DNA from: Mogibacterium kristiansenii
GTDB lineage: Bacteria > Bacillota > Clostridia > Peptostreptococcales > Anaerovoracaceae
DNA: 64,000 nt
Direction of reading: 5' to 3'
Assembly (NCBI RefSeq): GCF_009695905.1
Contig: NZ_VUNA01000002.1
Coordinates: 120,803-184,802, forward strand
Part shown: one piece after another, positions 1 to 8,596 of the stretch
Layout of the letters: each line of letters opens with the position of its first letter
How positions within the stretch are numbered: the first letter of the stretch is position 1
The notes under the pieces: generated by a model
Databases searched by the model: none
Told to the model about the DNA's origin: nothing
The model's input: the letters and a program-made list of their open reading frames with translations, nothing else
Program-made: the position numbers and the translations under genes

Positions 1-238
1 CGCCATCCGGGATGCTCTGACAAAAACAAAATACGATATTCAGTACGATTTCATCACTTACGCAGAGAATGCCCTCACCGTCGGATCCAAATCCAAAGCG
101 GCATCCTACGTGTGCATCGCCGATGAAACCGGAAAGAAGTACTGGGGTGTCGGAACTCAGCCGGACATCATTCTGGCCACGGTAAACGCACTGGTCAGCG
201 CCATCAATCGTATGAACAAGGAAAAGAAATTCATGTAA
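1..238 (+). CDS. leuA: 2-isopropylmalate synthase, C-terminal end (partial)
   Basis: This is the last 78 codons of a gene that begins before the window, ending in TAA at 236-238. The peptide has the look of the leucine-binding regulatory domain at the C-terminus of LeuA: an AxxYV strand, then YWGVGTQPDIILAT and ALVSAINR. LeuA condenses acetyl-CoA with 2-oxoisovalerate in the first committed step of leucine synthesis, and this domain mediates feedback inhibition by leucine. leuB starts only 15 bases downstream, which supports the call. The catalytic domain lies outside the window, so a citramalate synthase or other LeuA-like enzyme cannot be fully excluded. Confidence 0.8.
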   Translation, partial: AIRDALTKTKYDIQYDFITYAENALTVGSKSKAASYVCIADETGKKYWGVGTQPDIILATVNALVSAINRMNKEKKFM

Positions 239-253
239 GCAGGGGGCAAATAC

Positions 254-1330
254 TTGAAATATAATATCGCAGTAGTACCGGGTGACGGAATCGGCCCGGA
301 GGTCGTGGGTGAAGCCATCAAAGTGCTGAATGCCATCGGCCAAAAATACAATCATCAATTCAATTACACCACCGTTCTGGCCGGAGGTGCCGCCATCGAT
401 GAATACGGCGAGTGCCTGCCGGAAGCCACCGTGGAAGCGTGCAAAAACAGCGATGCCGTTCTTCTGGGTGCCGTAGGAGGCCCAAAATGGGACCATGTAC
501 CCGGCCCACAGCGTCCGGAGCGCGCCCTTCTGGGATTGCGAAAGGCCCTTGGGCTCTATGCCAATCTGAGACCGGCCATGATTTTCCAAGAACTGGCAGA
601 TGCGTCCCCATTGAAGCCATCCATCCTGGATGGCGGATTGGATATCCTGATTGTTCGGGAACTCACCGGCGGAATCTACTTCGGAGAGCACGTGACGGAG
701 AGCGGCGAAGACGGCTCCGTCACCGCCTACGATGTGGAGAAGTATTCGGATTATGAGATTCAGCGAATTGCCCGGACAGCCTTTGAAATGGCATCTAAGA
801 GAAACGGCCGGGTAACCAGCGTGGATAAAGCCAACGTGCTGGACAGCTCTCGCCTTTGGAGAAAAATCGTGAGTGAAATGAGCAGTGACTATGGCGATGT
901 TGAGCTGGACAACATGTACGTGGACAATGCCGCCATGCAGCTGATCCGCGATCCGAAACACTTCGATGTGATCGTTACCGGCAACATGTTCGGGGATATT
1001 CTTTCCGATGAAGCCAGCCAGATTACCGGTTCCATCGGTATGCTGCCATCCGCCAGCCTGGCCGACGGAAACTTCGGAATGTACGAGCCGGTTCACGGCT
1101 CGGCACCGGATATCGCCGGCACCGATAAAGCAAATCCGATTGCCACCATCCTGTCTGCTGCCATGATGCTGAGATACACCTTTAATCTCAGCGAGGAAGC
1201 GGATGCGGTGGAAGGTGCGGTTCGCCGTTTCCTGGCCGATGGATTCCGCACCGCGGATATTGCCGGAACCGGCGATGCCATTTCCGGAACTGTGGAAACC
1301 GGAGACCGCATTGCGGGATACATTCAATAA
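254..1330 (+). CDS. leuB: 3-isopropylmalate dehydrogenase
   Basis: Full-length LeuB (358 residues) that oxidises and decarboxylates 3-isopropylmalate with NAD+ in leucine synthesis in the cytoplasm. Seen: GDGIGPEVV at residues 10-18, the [11 protein letters not shown] substrate-binding loop at about 135-145, the metal-binding MFGDILSDE segment at about 245-253, and the HGSAPDIAG coenzyme loop near the end. The start is a TTG at 254, chosen because an AGGGGG ribosome binding site sits 7 bases upstream and the N-terminus matches the family; no ATG is available. It is read with leuA as an operon. leuC and leuD are not visible here and would lie elsewhere or upstream. Confidence 0.96.
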   Translation: MKYNIAVVPGDGIGPEVVGEAIKVLNAIGQKYNHQFNYTTVLAGGAAIDEYGECLPEATVEACKNSDAVLLGAVGGPKWDHVPGPQRPERALLGLRKALGLYANLRPAMIFQELADASPLKPSILDGGLDILIVRELTGGIYFGEHVTESGEDGSVTAYDVEKYSDYEIQRIARTAFEMASKRNGRVTSVDKANVLDSSRLWRKIVSEMSSDYGDVELDNMYVDNAAMQLIRDPKHFDVIVTGNMFGDILSDEASQITGSIGMLPSASLADGNFGMYEPVHGSAPDIAGTDKANPIATILSAAMMLRYTFNLSEEADAVEGAVRRFLADGFRTADIAGTGDAISGTVETGDRIAGYIQ

Positions 1331-1357
1331 AATCTGCGAATAAAGGTCTTCATAAGA

Positions 1358-1397
1358 AAAAGTTCGAACCATTCACTTGTGAATGGCTCGAACTTTT
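1358..1397. terminator. Bidirectional terminator between leuB and tpiA
   Basis: Long hairpin between two converging genes. The arms AAAAGTTCGAACCATTCA and TGAATGGCTCGAACTTTT pair with one mismatch around a 4-base loop. The stem is flanked by A-rich sequence on the left and a T run on the right, so it can stop transcription from both sides. Confidence 0.9.
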
Positions 1398-1416
1398 TTT
1401 ACTCATATTCTCTAAA

Positions 1417-2181
1417 TTATTCTGCCAGTTCGGCTGCGGTCTTTGCGATTTCTGCGAAATCCTTTACCTTCAGGCTGGCTCCGCCAATCAGGCCGCCGTT
1501 GATGTCGGTTTTCTCCAGAAGCTCTTTCGCATTGCCCGGCTTCATGCTTCCGCCGTACTGAATGATGAGCTTATCTCCGATGGACATGTCATACAATCCC
1601 TGCATCATTCCGCGAATGAATGCACACATCTCTTCTGCCTGTTCCGGTGTCGCAGTGTGTCCGGTACCAATGGCCCAGATCGGCTCATAAGCGATAACCA
1701 CCTTCTCCGCATACTCCTGCGGAATTCCGGCAAAAGCTTCACCCAGCTGTCCGCATACGAATGCCTGCTCCTGCTTCTTCTCCCGAACTTCCAGGGACTC
1801 TCCGACGCAAAGGATCGGGGTGATGCCCTCTTCCAAAAGAACCTTTAATTTACGGTTCACCGTTTCATCCGTCTCGTTAAAGTATTCTCTTCTTTCAGAG
1901 TGCCCAACGACGCAATAATCCACACCGATTTCCTTCAGCATGTCCACGGAAATTTCTCCAGTAAACGCACCGGAATGCTCATAGTGAACGTTCTGCGCAC
2001 CCAAGGAAATTCCGGTTCCTTCCAGCTCCTTCTTCAACGCTTCCAGCTGGGTAAACGGTGCAATAATTGCCACCGATTCCGGATTGGTCAGCTTCTGCGC
2101 CTTCAGCTCATGTACGTAATGAACGGCCTGCGCAGTGGTTTTGTTCATTTTCCAGTTTCCCGCAATTAAAAATCTTTTCAT
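1417..2181 (-). CDS. tpiA: Triose-phosphate isomerase
   Basis: 254-residue TIM-barrel enzyme interconverting dihydroxyacetone phosphate and glyceraldehyde 3-phosphate. Seen: GNWKMN at residues 8-13 with the substrate Lys, catalytic His94 in [10 protein letters not shown], catalytic Glu166 in [11 protein letters not shown], and the phosphate loop GGSMKPGN near the end. I place the start at the ATG at 2181, 9 bases after AGGAGA, rather than at a TTG three codons upstream. It is the last gene of the gapA-pgk-tpiA run and is followed by a strong terminator. Length and active-site residues are normal. Confidence 0.97.
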   Translation of the reverse strand: MKRFLIAGNWKMNKTTAQAVHYVHELKAQKLTNPESVAIIAPFTQLEALKKELEGTGISLGAQNVHYEHSGAFTGEISVDMLKEIGVDYCVVGHSERREYFNETDETVNRKLKVLLEEGITPILCVGESLEVREKKQEQAFVCGQLGEAFAGIPQEYAEKVVIAYEPIWAIGTGHTATPEQAEEMCAFIRGMMQGLYDMSIGDKLIIQYGGSMKPGNAKELLEKTDINGGLIGGASLKVKDFAEIAKTAAELAE

Positions 2182-2199
2182 TCTTTGCAATCTCCTATC

Positions 2200-3384
2200 C
2201 TATTTCTCATCCAGAATGGCAATACCCGGAAGTTCTTTGCCCTCCAGGAATTCCAGGCTGGCACCACCACCGGTGGAAATATGTGTCATGGAATCTCCAT
2301 ATCCGAACTGCTGAACCGCAGCGGCCGAATCTCCGCCACCGATAATGGTGGTTGCGTCGGAATCTGCCAGGCATTTCGCAATTGCTTTTGTACCCACTGC
2401 AAACGGTGCCATTTCGAATACGCCCATCGGTCCGTTCCATACGATGGTCTTTGCGGTCTTCAGTGCATCGGTAAAGAGCTCAATGGTCTTCGGCCCGATG
2501 TCCAGACCCATACGGTCTTCCGGAATCCGATCTGCATCATAGCAATCGTAAGCCGCATCTTCTGCAAACTTGTCCGCTGCAACGGTATCCACCGGAAGAA
2601 GCAGCTGAACGTTGTTTTCTTCGGCTTTCTTCAGAATTTCCGGAACCAGTGCCAGACCTTCTTCGTCCAACAGGGATGTTCCGATGGAATAGCCCTGAGC
2701 CTTCAGGAATGTATATACCATTCCGCCACCGATAATCAGGATGTCCACCTTGTTCAGCAGATTGGTAATTACCGGAATCTTATCGCCAACCTTTGCTCCG
2801 CCCATGATTGCGGCGAACGGTCTTTCCGGATTGTTGACTGCCTGTCCCAGGAACTGCAGCTCCTTCTCAATCAGGAAGCCGGATACCGCCGGGATATAGG
2901 ATGCAATTCCGGTTGTGGATGCGTGTGCACGATGAGCTGTACCGAACGCTTCCTGAACGAATACATCGCCCAGCTCCGACAGTTCCTTGGAGAATTCCGG
3001 ATCGTTCTTCGTCTCTTCATTTCTGAAACGAACGTTCTGAAGAAGGGCGATATCTCCCGCCTTCAAGTTGCGCACCCGGTCCTTCACGTCCTCATCTACT
3101 ACGCGGTCGGAGGCAACAAAGTGAACCTCTAGATTCAGGTACTCGGACAGCTTCTTGCATACCGGTTCCAGAGAGAATTCCGGCTTCGGTTCCCCCTTCG
3201 GTCTTCCCATGTGGGACATAAGAACGATTTTTGCGCCATTCTCGTGCAGGTAACGGATGGTCGGCAGCGCGGCCACAATTCTCGTATCGTCCGTGATAAC
3301 GCCATCCTTCATCGGAACGTTGAAATCACAACGCATTACCGCTGTTTTTCCCGCCCACTGAATGTCTCTGACAGTTTTTTTCAT
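2200..3384 (-). CDS. pgk: Phosphoglycerate kinase
   Basis: 394-residue two-domain glycolytic kinase transferring phosphate from 1,3-bisphosphoglycerate to ADP. Seen: MRCDFNVP at the N-terminus, the SHMGRPKG substrate loop, GGAKVGDKI leading the C-terminal domain, and the WNGPMGVFE and GGGDSAAAV nucleotide motifs. The start is the ATG at 3384, placed just after AAAGGTG. An upstream in-frame extension exists but has no ribosome binding site. Only 18 bases separate it from tpiA, so the two are co-transcribed. Confidence 0.97.
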   Translation of the reverse strand: MKKTVRDIQWAGKTAVMRCDFNVPMKDGVITDDTRIVAALPTIRYLHENGAKIVLMSHMGRPKGEPKPEFSLEPVCKKLSEYLNLEVHFVASDRVVDEDVKDRVRNLKAGDIALLQNVRFRNEETKNDPEFSKELSELGDVFVQEAFGTAHRAHASTTGIASYIPAVSGFLIEKELQFLGQAVNNPERPFAAIMGGAKVGDKIPVITNLLNKVDILIIGGGMVYTFLKAQGYSIGTSLLDEEGLALVPEILKKAEENNVQLLLPVDTVAADKFAEDAAYDCYDADRIPEDRMGLDIGPKTIELFTDALKTAKTIVWNGPMGVFEMAPFAVGTKAIAKCLADSDATTIIGGGDSAAAVQQFGYGDSMTHISTGGGASLEFLEGKELPGIAILDEK

Positions 3385-3424
3385 AGTACACCTTTCTTTC
3401 TGTTGTACAAGGAATAACATTCAG

Positions 3425-3450
3425 AAACCGCGCCGAAAACAGCGCGGCTT
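3425..3450 (-). other. Intra-operon hairpin between gapA and pgk
   Basis: In the minus-strand transcript a GC-rich stem (GCCGCGC with GCGCGGU around a 7-8 base loop) lies between the gapA stop and the pgk start. It is followed only by a short U run. It could act as a weak attenuator or as an RNA processing and stability element that lets gapA transcripts accumulate separately. No direct evidence separates these options. Confidence 0.45.
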
Positions 3451-3466
3451 CATCATTCATATTTTT

Positions 3467-4480
3467 TTACTTGTGATCTACCTGATACATATGACGAATC
3501 AGCTCCAGAATCTTTGCACTGTAACCGTACTCGTTATCATAGAATGCAATCAGTTTGAAGAAACGATCGTTCAGCTCGATACCTTCTCTGGAATCGAAGA
3601 TGGATGTGTGTGCATCGCCGATGAAATCGCCGGAAACCACTTCGTCATCTACATATTCCAGAACGCCCTTCATGGTTGTCTCAGAAGCTTCCTTCACCTT
3701 CTTACAAATTTCTTCATAGCTGGTCGGCTTCTTCAGCATTACGTTCAGGTCGATAACGGAAACGTCAGAAGTCGGTACACGGTAAGAAATACCGGTCATC
3801 TTGCCCTGCAGTTCCGGAATTACCAGACCAACAGCCTTTGCTGCGCCGGTGGAAGACGGAATTACGTTGCCGAATACGCTTCTGCCGGTACGCCAGTCCT
3901 TCATGGAACGAGCATCTACTACCTTCTGCTTTGCGGTTGCCGCATGAATGGTGGACATCAGGCCCTGATCGATGCCCCAGTTGTCGTTGATTACCTTGCA
4001 CAGCGGTGCCAGGCAGTTTGTTGTGCAGGATGCGTTGGATACCACGTTGTATTCCGGCTTGTACTCTTCGTGGTTTACGCCATATACGAAGGTTGGGGTC
4101 TCCTTATCCTTTGCCGGAGCGGAGATGATAACCTTCTTTGCACCGGCATCCAAGTGAGCCTGTGCCTTCTCGGTGGTGTTGTACGCACCGGTTCCTTCCA
4201 TGATATATTCTGCACCACAATCTCCCCACGGAATATCGTGTGCATCGCCTTCCATGAATACCGGAATCTTCTTTCCGTTAACCATGATTCCCTTGTCATA
4301 CTTCTCAACAGTTCCCGGAAATCTGCCAAATGTAGAATCATACTTCAGCATGTATACGATGTAGTCCAGATCCGAATTTCTCCAGTTGATTCCGGCAATT
4401 TCCACATCCTCCATGTCCATCGCTGCTCTCATTACGACACGAGAGATTCTTCCAAAGCCACTGATTCCAACTCTAACCAT
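3467..4480 (-). CDS. gapA: Glyceraldehyde-3-phosphate dehydrogenase
   Basis: 337-residue phosphorylating GAPDH. Seen: GISGFGRISR at the N-terminal Rossmann fold, catalytic Cys152 in SNASCTTNCLAP, the KVVDARSMKDWRTGRS region, and the C-terminal YDNEYGYSAKILEL. GGAGG lies 5 bases before the ATG. It is the first gene of the gapA-pgk-tpiA run; no CggR-type regulator is adjacent. One point is odd: the segment after the second beta strand reads INWRNSDLDY instead of the usual IND, so the conserved Asp that holds the NAD ribose is not at its expected place. That hints at a different coenzyme preference, but this is inference. Confidence 0.95.
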   Translation of the reverse strand: MVRVGISGFGRISRVVMRAAMDMEDVEIAGINWRNSDLDYIVYMLKYDSTFGRFPGTVEKYDKGIMVNGKKIPVFMEGDAHDIPWGDCGAEYIMEGTGAYNTTEKAQAHLDAGAKKVIISAPAKDKETPTFVYGVNHEEYKPEYNVVSNASCTTNCLAPLCKVINDNWGIDQGLMSTIHAATAKQKVVDARSMKDWRTGRSVFGNVIPSSTGAAKAVGLVIPELQGKMTGISYRVPTSDVSVIDLNVMLKKPTSYEEICKKVKEASETTMKGVLEYVDDEVVSGDFIGDAHTSIFDSREGIELNDRFFKLIAFYDNEYGYSAKILELIRHMYQVDHK

Positions 4481-4532
4481 TTTTTCCTCCTTGCATTGCC
4501 TTTCTGCAATAAAACATTTTATAATTCACCAA

Positions 4533-5000
4533 TTATTGAAGTCCGGGGAAACCATTTTGCCGCAGAGCTTCAAATAAAATGATGTTCACGGAATTCGACA
4601 GATTCAGGGACCGCAGACGAGTCTGCTCACTCATGGGAATCCGTACCGCTCCTTCGCGGTGTTCCTGAATGAAGTCCTTTGGAAGACCCCTTGTCTCTCT
4701 TCCGAAAAGAATCATATCACCATCCTTGTATTCCACATCGGTGTACTTCTTTCCACCGTGTGTCGTTGCCAGGAACCAGCGATAATCCCCATAATCCCGA
4801 ATAAATGCTTCCAGACTATCGTGAACTTCCAAATCCACATACTGCCAGTAATCCAGTCCCGCCCGCCGTACGGATTTGTCATCGATGTTAAATCCCAAAG
4901 GACGGACCAAATGTAACCGGGTATTTGTGGCTGCGCAAGTCCTTGCAATATTTCCGGTGTTTTGAGGTATTTCCGGTTCAACCAGAACAACGTGATACAT
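4533..5000 (-). CDS. trmL: tRNA (cytidine/uridine-34 2'-O)-methyltransferase TrmL-like
   Basis: 155-residue SPOUT methyltransferase of the TrmL size class, which methylates the wobble ribose of tRNA-Leu using S-adenosylmethionine. Seen: VLVEPEIPQNTGNIART at the N-terminus, then the trefoil-knot motifs ILFGRETRGLP and IPMSEQTRLRSLNLSNSV. The start is the ATG at 5000 after GGGAG; the longer frame lacks a ribosome binding site. It lies 52 bases upstream of gapA and in the same direction, so read-through into the glycolytic genes is possible. Confidence 0.9.
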   Translation of the reverse strand: MYHVVLVEPEIPQNTGNIARTCAATNTRLHLVRPLGFNIDDKSVRRAGLDYWQYVDLEVHDSLEAFIRDYGDYRWFLATTHGGKKYTDVEYKDGDMILFGRETRGLPKDFIQEHREGAVRIPMSEQTRLRSLNLSNSVNIILFEALRQNGFPGLQ

Positions 5001-5051
5001 AGATACTCCCTTACAAAAGTCAATTCCAACCATATATTAACAGTTTTGTAA

Positions 5052-5699
5052 TTATTTTTCAACCGTTAATGAACTGCGGCAGATTTCTTTTACCGGACAG
5101 TGGGCACAATCCGGCTTTCGGGCACGGCAGCAATTCCGTCCGTGAAAAATCAAAAGGTGATGTCCTCGGGTCCACCGTTCTTCCGGAAGAATCTGCATCA
5201 GCTGCTTCTCCGTTTCCAACACTTTGTCCGAATTCGCCAGACCGATACGGTTGGAAACACGGAACACGTGGGTATCCACCGCAATTTTCGGTACCCCGAA
5301 GCCTTCCGCCAGGACAACATTTGCGGTCTTCCGTCCTACTCCGGCCAAACCGGTCAAAGCGGTGAAATCTCCCGGAACTTCGCCTCCGAACTCCTCCGCC
5401 AGCTGCCGGGACATGTTGATCAGATTCCGGCTTTTGTTTTTGTAAAGGCCAATGGAATGAATGATTTCTTCCAAGGAAGCCGGTTCGGCCTTTGCCATGG
5501 CAAAAGCATCCGGATACCGTCGAAACAGTTCCGGGGTAATCCGATTCACGCTGACATCTGTAGTCTGGGCGGAAAGCATCACCGCACACAGCAGTTCAAA
5601 GTGGTTTTCAAAATGGAGCGCGCAGCCCGCTTCCGGATAGGCGCGGTCCAACAGGTCCAAAACCTGCAGCGCCTGCCGGGGATCCAATAATTTTGACAT
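5052..5699 (-). CDS. nth: Endonuclease III, DNA glycosylase / AP lyase
   Basis: 215-residue base-excision repair enzyme removing oxidised pyrimidines. Seen: helix-hairpin-helix LTGLAGVGRKTANVV with catalytic Lys124, catalytic Asp142 in AVDTHVFRVSNR, and a C-terminal 4Fe-4S cluster motif C-x6-C-x2-C-x5-C (Cys191, 198, 201, 207). The start is the ATG at 5699, preceded by AGGAAA; the 47 in-frame codons upstream run through the divergent GntR promoter and are not coding. It is transcribed away from the GntR gene across an 88-base gap. Confidence 0.95.
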   Translation of the reverse strand: MSKLLDPRQALQVLDLLDRAYPEAGCALHFENHFELLCAVMLSAQTTDVSVNRITPELFRRYPDAFAMAKAEPASLEEIIHSIGLYKNKSRNLINMSRQLAEEFGGEVPGDFTALTGLAGVGRKTANVVLAEGFGVPKIAVDTHVFRVSNRIGLANSDKVLETEKQLMQILPEERWTRGHHLLIFHGRNCCRARKPDCAHCPVKEICRSSLTVEK

Positions 5700-5718
5700 A
5701 ATTATTTCCTTTCCGGTA

Positions 5719-5748
5719 TTGACATTTATCGTACACAGATTATATAAT
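5719..5748 (+). promoter_or_regulatory. Sigma-A promoter of the GntR gene
   Basis: TTGACA at 5719-5724, an 18-base spacer, and TATAAT at 5743-5748, a perfect consensus pair reading toward the GntR-family gene 40 bases further on. A palindrome directly abuts the -10 box (see next entry). Confidence 0.8.
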
Positions 5749-5756
5749 TGTATACA
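5749..5756. promoter_or_regulatory. Candidate GntR operator
   Basis: The 8-base palindrome TGTATACA starts right after the -10 box, over the expected transcription start. Short palindromes of the type TTGTATACAA are common targets of FCD-type GntR repressors, so autoregulation of the downstream gene is plausible. It is also positioned where it could affect divergent nth. Inference from position and symmetry only. Confidence 0.45.
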
Positions 5757-5787
5757 TAGAGACCAAAGTATTACAAGGGGGTTAAAT

Positions 5788-6444
5788 ATGGATAAGAAAA
5801 CCGAAGAAATCAGCCAGCCTCTTTCGAACACGCTTTTCACCGCGATTCAGAAAGATATCCTTTCCGGAAAGATTAAATCCGGAGAGAAATTAACCGAGCA
5901 GCGAATTTGCAAGCAGTATGATGTCAGCCGCACACCGGTTCGCGAGGCGCTTCGTCAGTTGGAAGCTGACGGTCTGATTGAGAATATTCCGCATCGAGGC
6001 GCTTTCGCCATCGGCCTAAGCCGCAGGGATATCTCCGATCTTTTCGATCTTCGGGCACAGTTTGAGATGAAAGCCGTAGAATGGGCCATCCAGCGCATGG
6101 ATGAGGAAGGCGTCGACAAGCTGAGAGAGAATATCGAATTCATGGAATTCTACACCATGAAGGGAGATGTAGAAAAAGTGTTGAGCTTTAACTCTCAGTT
6201 CCACGACATCATCTATAACGGCACCCAGAACCGGATGCTCTATCAGACGCTGCACACCTACCAGACGTATCTGAAGCATTCCGCACCGCCAAAATCATTC
6301 TCCGATGACTATCTGAACACTATATTGGCAGAACACCGGGCGATTTTCAGTGCTTTTGAAACCAAAAATCCGGATGAAGGCCGGGAAGCCATGCAGGTTC
6401 ACATGGATCATTCCAAACTCCGCCGCATGAGCAAATTCTTCTAA
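5788..6444 (+). CDS. GntR family transcriptional regulator, FCD type
   Basis: 218-residue cytoplasmic regulator. The N-terminal winged helix-turn-helix covers about residues 10-80, with the family signature SGEKLTEQRICKQYDVSRTPVREALRQLE, given here as its key parts KLTEQ and SRTPVREALR. The remaining part is an all-helical FCD ligand-binding domain containing DLRAQFE and two conserved His positions (FHDII and EHRAIF) that usually hold a metal and small organic acid. The start is the ATG at 5788 after AAGGGGG. The ligand is unknown and no catabolic gene is directly beside it. A terminator follows. Confidence 0.9.
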   Translation: MDKKTEEISQPLSNTLFTAIQKDILSGKIKSGEKLTEQRICKQYDVSRTPVREALRQLEADGLIENIPHRGAFAIGLSRRDISDLFDLRAQFEMKAVEWAIQRMDEEGVDKLRENIEFMEFYTMKGDVEKVLSFNSQFHDIIYNGTQNRMLYQTLHTYQTYLKHSAPPKSFSDDYLNTILAEHRAIFSAFETKNPDEGREAMQVHMDHSKLRRMSKFF

Positions 6445-6463
6445 TCGAATAAAAACACCATCC

Positions 6464-6496
6464 AAACGGGCCGGGTTCACAATCCCCAGCCCGTTT
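6464..6496. terminator. Terminator between the GntR gene and the gatD-like gene
   Basis: The arms AAACGGGC and GCCCGTTT enclose a second short GGG/CCC pairing. The stem is followed on the plus strand by TTTCCTTATTTATT and lies between converging genes, so it probably serves both. Confidence 0.75.
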
Positions 6497-6498
6497 CC

Positions 6499-7245
6499 TT
6501 ATTTATTCTGTTTCGTCTGATTGTAGCGGCGAACGCATTCCAGAGATTTTCTTTCCAGTTCAAACTCCCCTTCGTCCGGCTTCAGAAGATTCATAACGCC
6601 TTTGCTGCTCATGGCCCAAAGAATCAATTCCTGTGCCAGCCACGGATTTTTCACCAGAACCGGTCCCAACATATTGGTAAAAATCAGGTTTTCGGTACGA
6701 GCCCCCTCTCTCCGGTCTTCGTAGCTGCAGTTACCGTATCCGTATTCCACATCTCCCAGCGCAATATCGCCGTTCAGGAAGGTATCCATCACCTGAATCT
6801 GGCTTCCGTTCAAATCGAAGCCCGTCTCCCGCATTTTGCAGATCAGGTCATCTCCCACAATGCTGTCCCGTTCCCGGCATTCCATATCCAGGTATCCCAG
6901 GCCGGTGACGGCGGTTCCGTCCAGCTTGCGAATGGTTTTTCCGAAAGACGCACCGGTGGTTCCCACCGCAAGAATCACGCCTCCCCGGTAGATGTAGTCG
7001 TCCAAATCTTCTTTTATCCGTGAAAAAGCGTTAACGATGTACTCACAGGATTTGAATTCTCCCGGGTTCAGCAGCAATATGTCCGTATTGTCCAAATCGA
7101 TTTCATCGCCGAAGTTCACCACTTTGTGCACTTCCGCTTCCAGCCCCATTTTCTCGGCAATTCGTACCAGCGCCATCACATTGCCCCGATCTCCGTGGAG
7201 GTTCAGGATGTCCGGCCAGCACCATGTAATGTTCAACTTATTCAT
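6499..7245 (-). CDS. GatD-like class I glutamine amidotransferase homologue lacking catalytic Cys and His
   Basis: 248 residues, aligned by eye with GatD, the glutaminase subunit of lipid II isoglutaminyl synthase. Matches include LNLHGDRGNVMAL at about 14-26, the loop before the nucleophile elbow, TGLGYLD, and the C-terminal LGPVLVKNPWLA. The nucleophile elbow, normally ICGGYQ, reads AVGTTGAS, so the Cys position is Gly95. The catalytic His of the LHGP motif is Leu193 (TNMLGP). The protein therefore should not hydrolyse glutamine. It overlaps the murT-like gene by 8 bases, indicating translational coupling and complex formation. It may be a structural subunit, or the complex may use free ammonia or another reaction. 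Confidence 0.8.
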   Translation of the reverse strand: MNKLNITWCWPDILNLHGDRGNVMALVRIAEKMGLEAEVHKVVNFGDEIDLDNTDILLLNPGEFKSCEYIVNAFSRIKEDLDDYIYRGGVILAVGTTGASFGKTIRKLDGTAVTGLGYLDMECRERDSIVGDDLICKMRETGFDLNGSQIQVMDTFLNGDIALGDVEYGYGNCSYEDRREGARTENLIFTNMLGPVLVKNPWLAQELILWAMSSKGVMNLLKPDEGEFELERKSLECVRRYNQTKQNK

Positions 7246-8593
7246 ACTTCGGTAAATCCTCCATCATCTGCTCATATTTATGAAGCCACGTAATCAGATA
7301 TACGTTGTCGCAATCGTACTTATCCAGTTCCGCAAAAATATCATCGTTTTCATCCGAAGGGATGACGGTGATCCGGTCTTCCGGGAATCCGCCGTAGATC
7401 AGCCGATTGGCCGTATCGTATGCCACCGCTTCGGAGAAGCTGATGCAGTGCTCGATATTGGAATGGAGCAAAGATTCCACATCGCAGTCAAAGGCGTAGA
7501 AGGTGTTGGTGTAGAACGGCTGGAAGTCTTCCAGCTGCTCCAGTCCGATGAGGAAAATCTTCCGTTCCTTATCCTGAGAAATGAAATCAAAAGCGGTGGT
7601 CAGGGTTTCCGGGTTCTCCTGCTTGATTCGAATGTATTTGATTTCCTTGGTCTTGTACGGAATCAGTTCCAGTCTTCCGGCGATGTTTCGGAAGGACTCG
7701 AAGGATTTGCTTACCGATTCCGCACCCACACCGAACATTTTGCAAACCGCAATGGCCAGCGCGTAATTATACAGGAAGAACGGCTGGTCGTACGGCATGT
7801 GAACGGAAACGCCGTCGCAGCGGAAGGTGCGGTTCTCGAAGTCCACATCCGTCACCTGAACGTCCGGCTGAATCCGGCTGTGGAACCCGCAGGAAGTGCA
7901 TCGGAATTCCCCCACATTATCCACGTTGTAATAGTTAAAAGCAATCTTGTTGTTGCATTTCGGGCAGCCCATGGTCACATCGTAGAAACCGTTTTTCTCA
8001 AAGGACTTACTGTGGCGTTCCACGCTATAAGTCCGAACTTCCCCCGCATAGTCCTCCAGGGAAAGTGCTCTCGGCTCTTCGTTATTCACGAAGATTCTCA
8101 TATCCTTGTTCACCACTTTGGCGATTTTCTTGTAGATGAAATCCGGCTCTCCGTTTCGCTGAACCTGGTCTTTCTGAATGTTGGTCACACACAGGTTCTT
8201 CGCCGGGAGCTGCTCATAGATTTGCGCCAAATACCGCTCGTCGGTTTCGAAGATCAGGTAATCCCCGTTCACACGACCCAGCATGGAAGAATCCCGAATC
8301 ATGGCGGTAGCCACGCCGGTAATCAGATTGGCGCCCTCCAAGTTGGTGGTTACCTTCTTTCCGGATGCCCGAAGTGCGTGCACAATCAGGTTATTGGTGG
8401 TGGATTTTCCATTGGTTCCGGTGATGAACAGGGTCCGCTCCGGATCCACATGGGTGAAATGGGTAATGAAGTCCTTCTGCAGCTTCAGTGCAAAAGCTCC
8501 GGCAATATAGGTTCCGTTCTTTCCCAGAAGCCGGCACAGGAACAGGCCGAACTTCGACCCCCATAGAACAATTGTAAACCAGATTCGTTTCAT
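7238..8593 (-). CDS. MurT-like Mur ligase family protein with zinc ribbon (DUF1727 type)
   Basis: 451 residues. N-terminal membrane-proximal hydrophobic stretch, then Mur ligase P-loop ITGTNGKSTTNNL at about 57-69, a Cys4 zinc ribbon inserted in the central domain (Cys210, 213, 232, 235), and a diverged C-terminal DUF1727 domain. MurT activates the D-Glu carboxylate of the lipid II stem peptide for amidation, working with GatD. Here the usual C-terminal DGxDVSWIWD segment, which carries the Asp of the shared active site, is replaced by FQPFYTNTFYAFD, matching the loss of catalysis in the partner. ATP-binding parts look intact. It follows the flippase gene with a 3-base gap. Confidence 0.82.
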   Translation of the reverse strand: MKRIWFTIVLWGSKFGLFLCRLLGKNGTYIAGAFALKLQKDFITHFTHVDPERTLFITGTNGKSTTNNLIVHALRASGKKVTTNLEGANLITGVATAMIRDSSMLGRVNGDYLIFETDERYLAQIYEQLPAKNLCVTNIQKDQVQRNGEPDFIYKKIAKVVNKDMRIFVNNEEPRALSLEDYAGEVRTYSVERHSKSFEKNGFYDVTMGCPKCNNKIAFNYYNVDNVGEFRCTSCGFHSRIQPDVQVTDVDFENRTFRCDGVSVHMPYDQPFFLYNYALAIAVCKMFGVGAESVSKSFESFRNIAGRLELIPYKTKEIKYIRIKQENPETLTTAFDFISQDKERKIFLIGLEQLEDFQPFYTNTFYAFDCDVESLLHSNIEHCISFSEAVAYDTANRLIYGGFPEDRITVIPSDENDDIFAELDKYDCDNVYLITWLHKYEQMMEDLPKYE

Positions 8594-8596
8594 GCT

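Noticed and set aside
3362..4582. 406-codon plus-strand frame opposite gapA
   Set aside because: Antisense to a certain GAPDH gene; its Cys/His-rich composition is typical of shadow frames.
7280..8566. 428-codon plus-strand frame opposite the murT-like gene
   Set aside because: Antisense shadow; the minus-strand frame has clear Mur ligase and zinc ribbon motifs.
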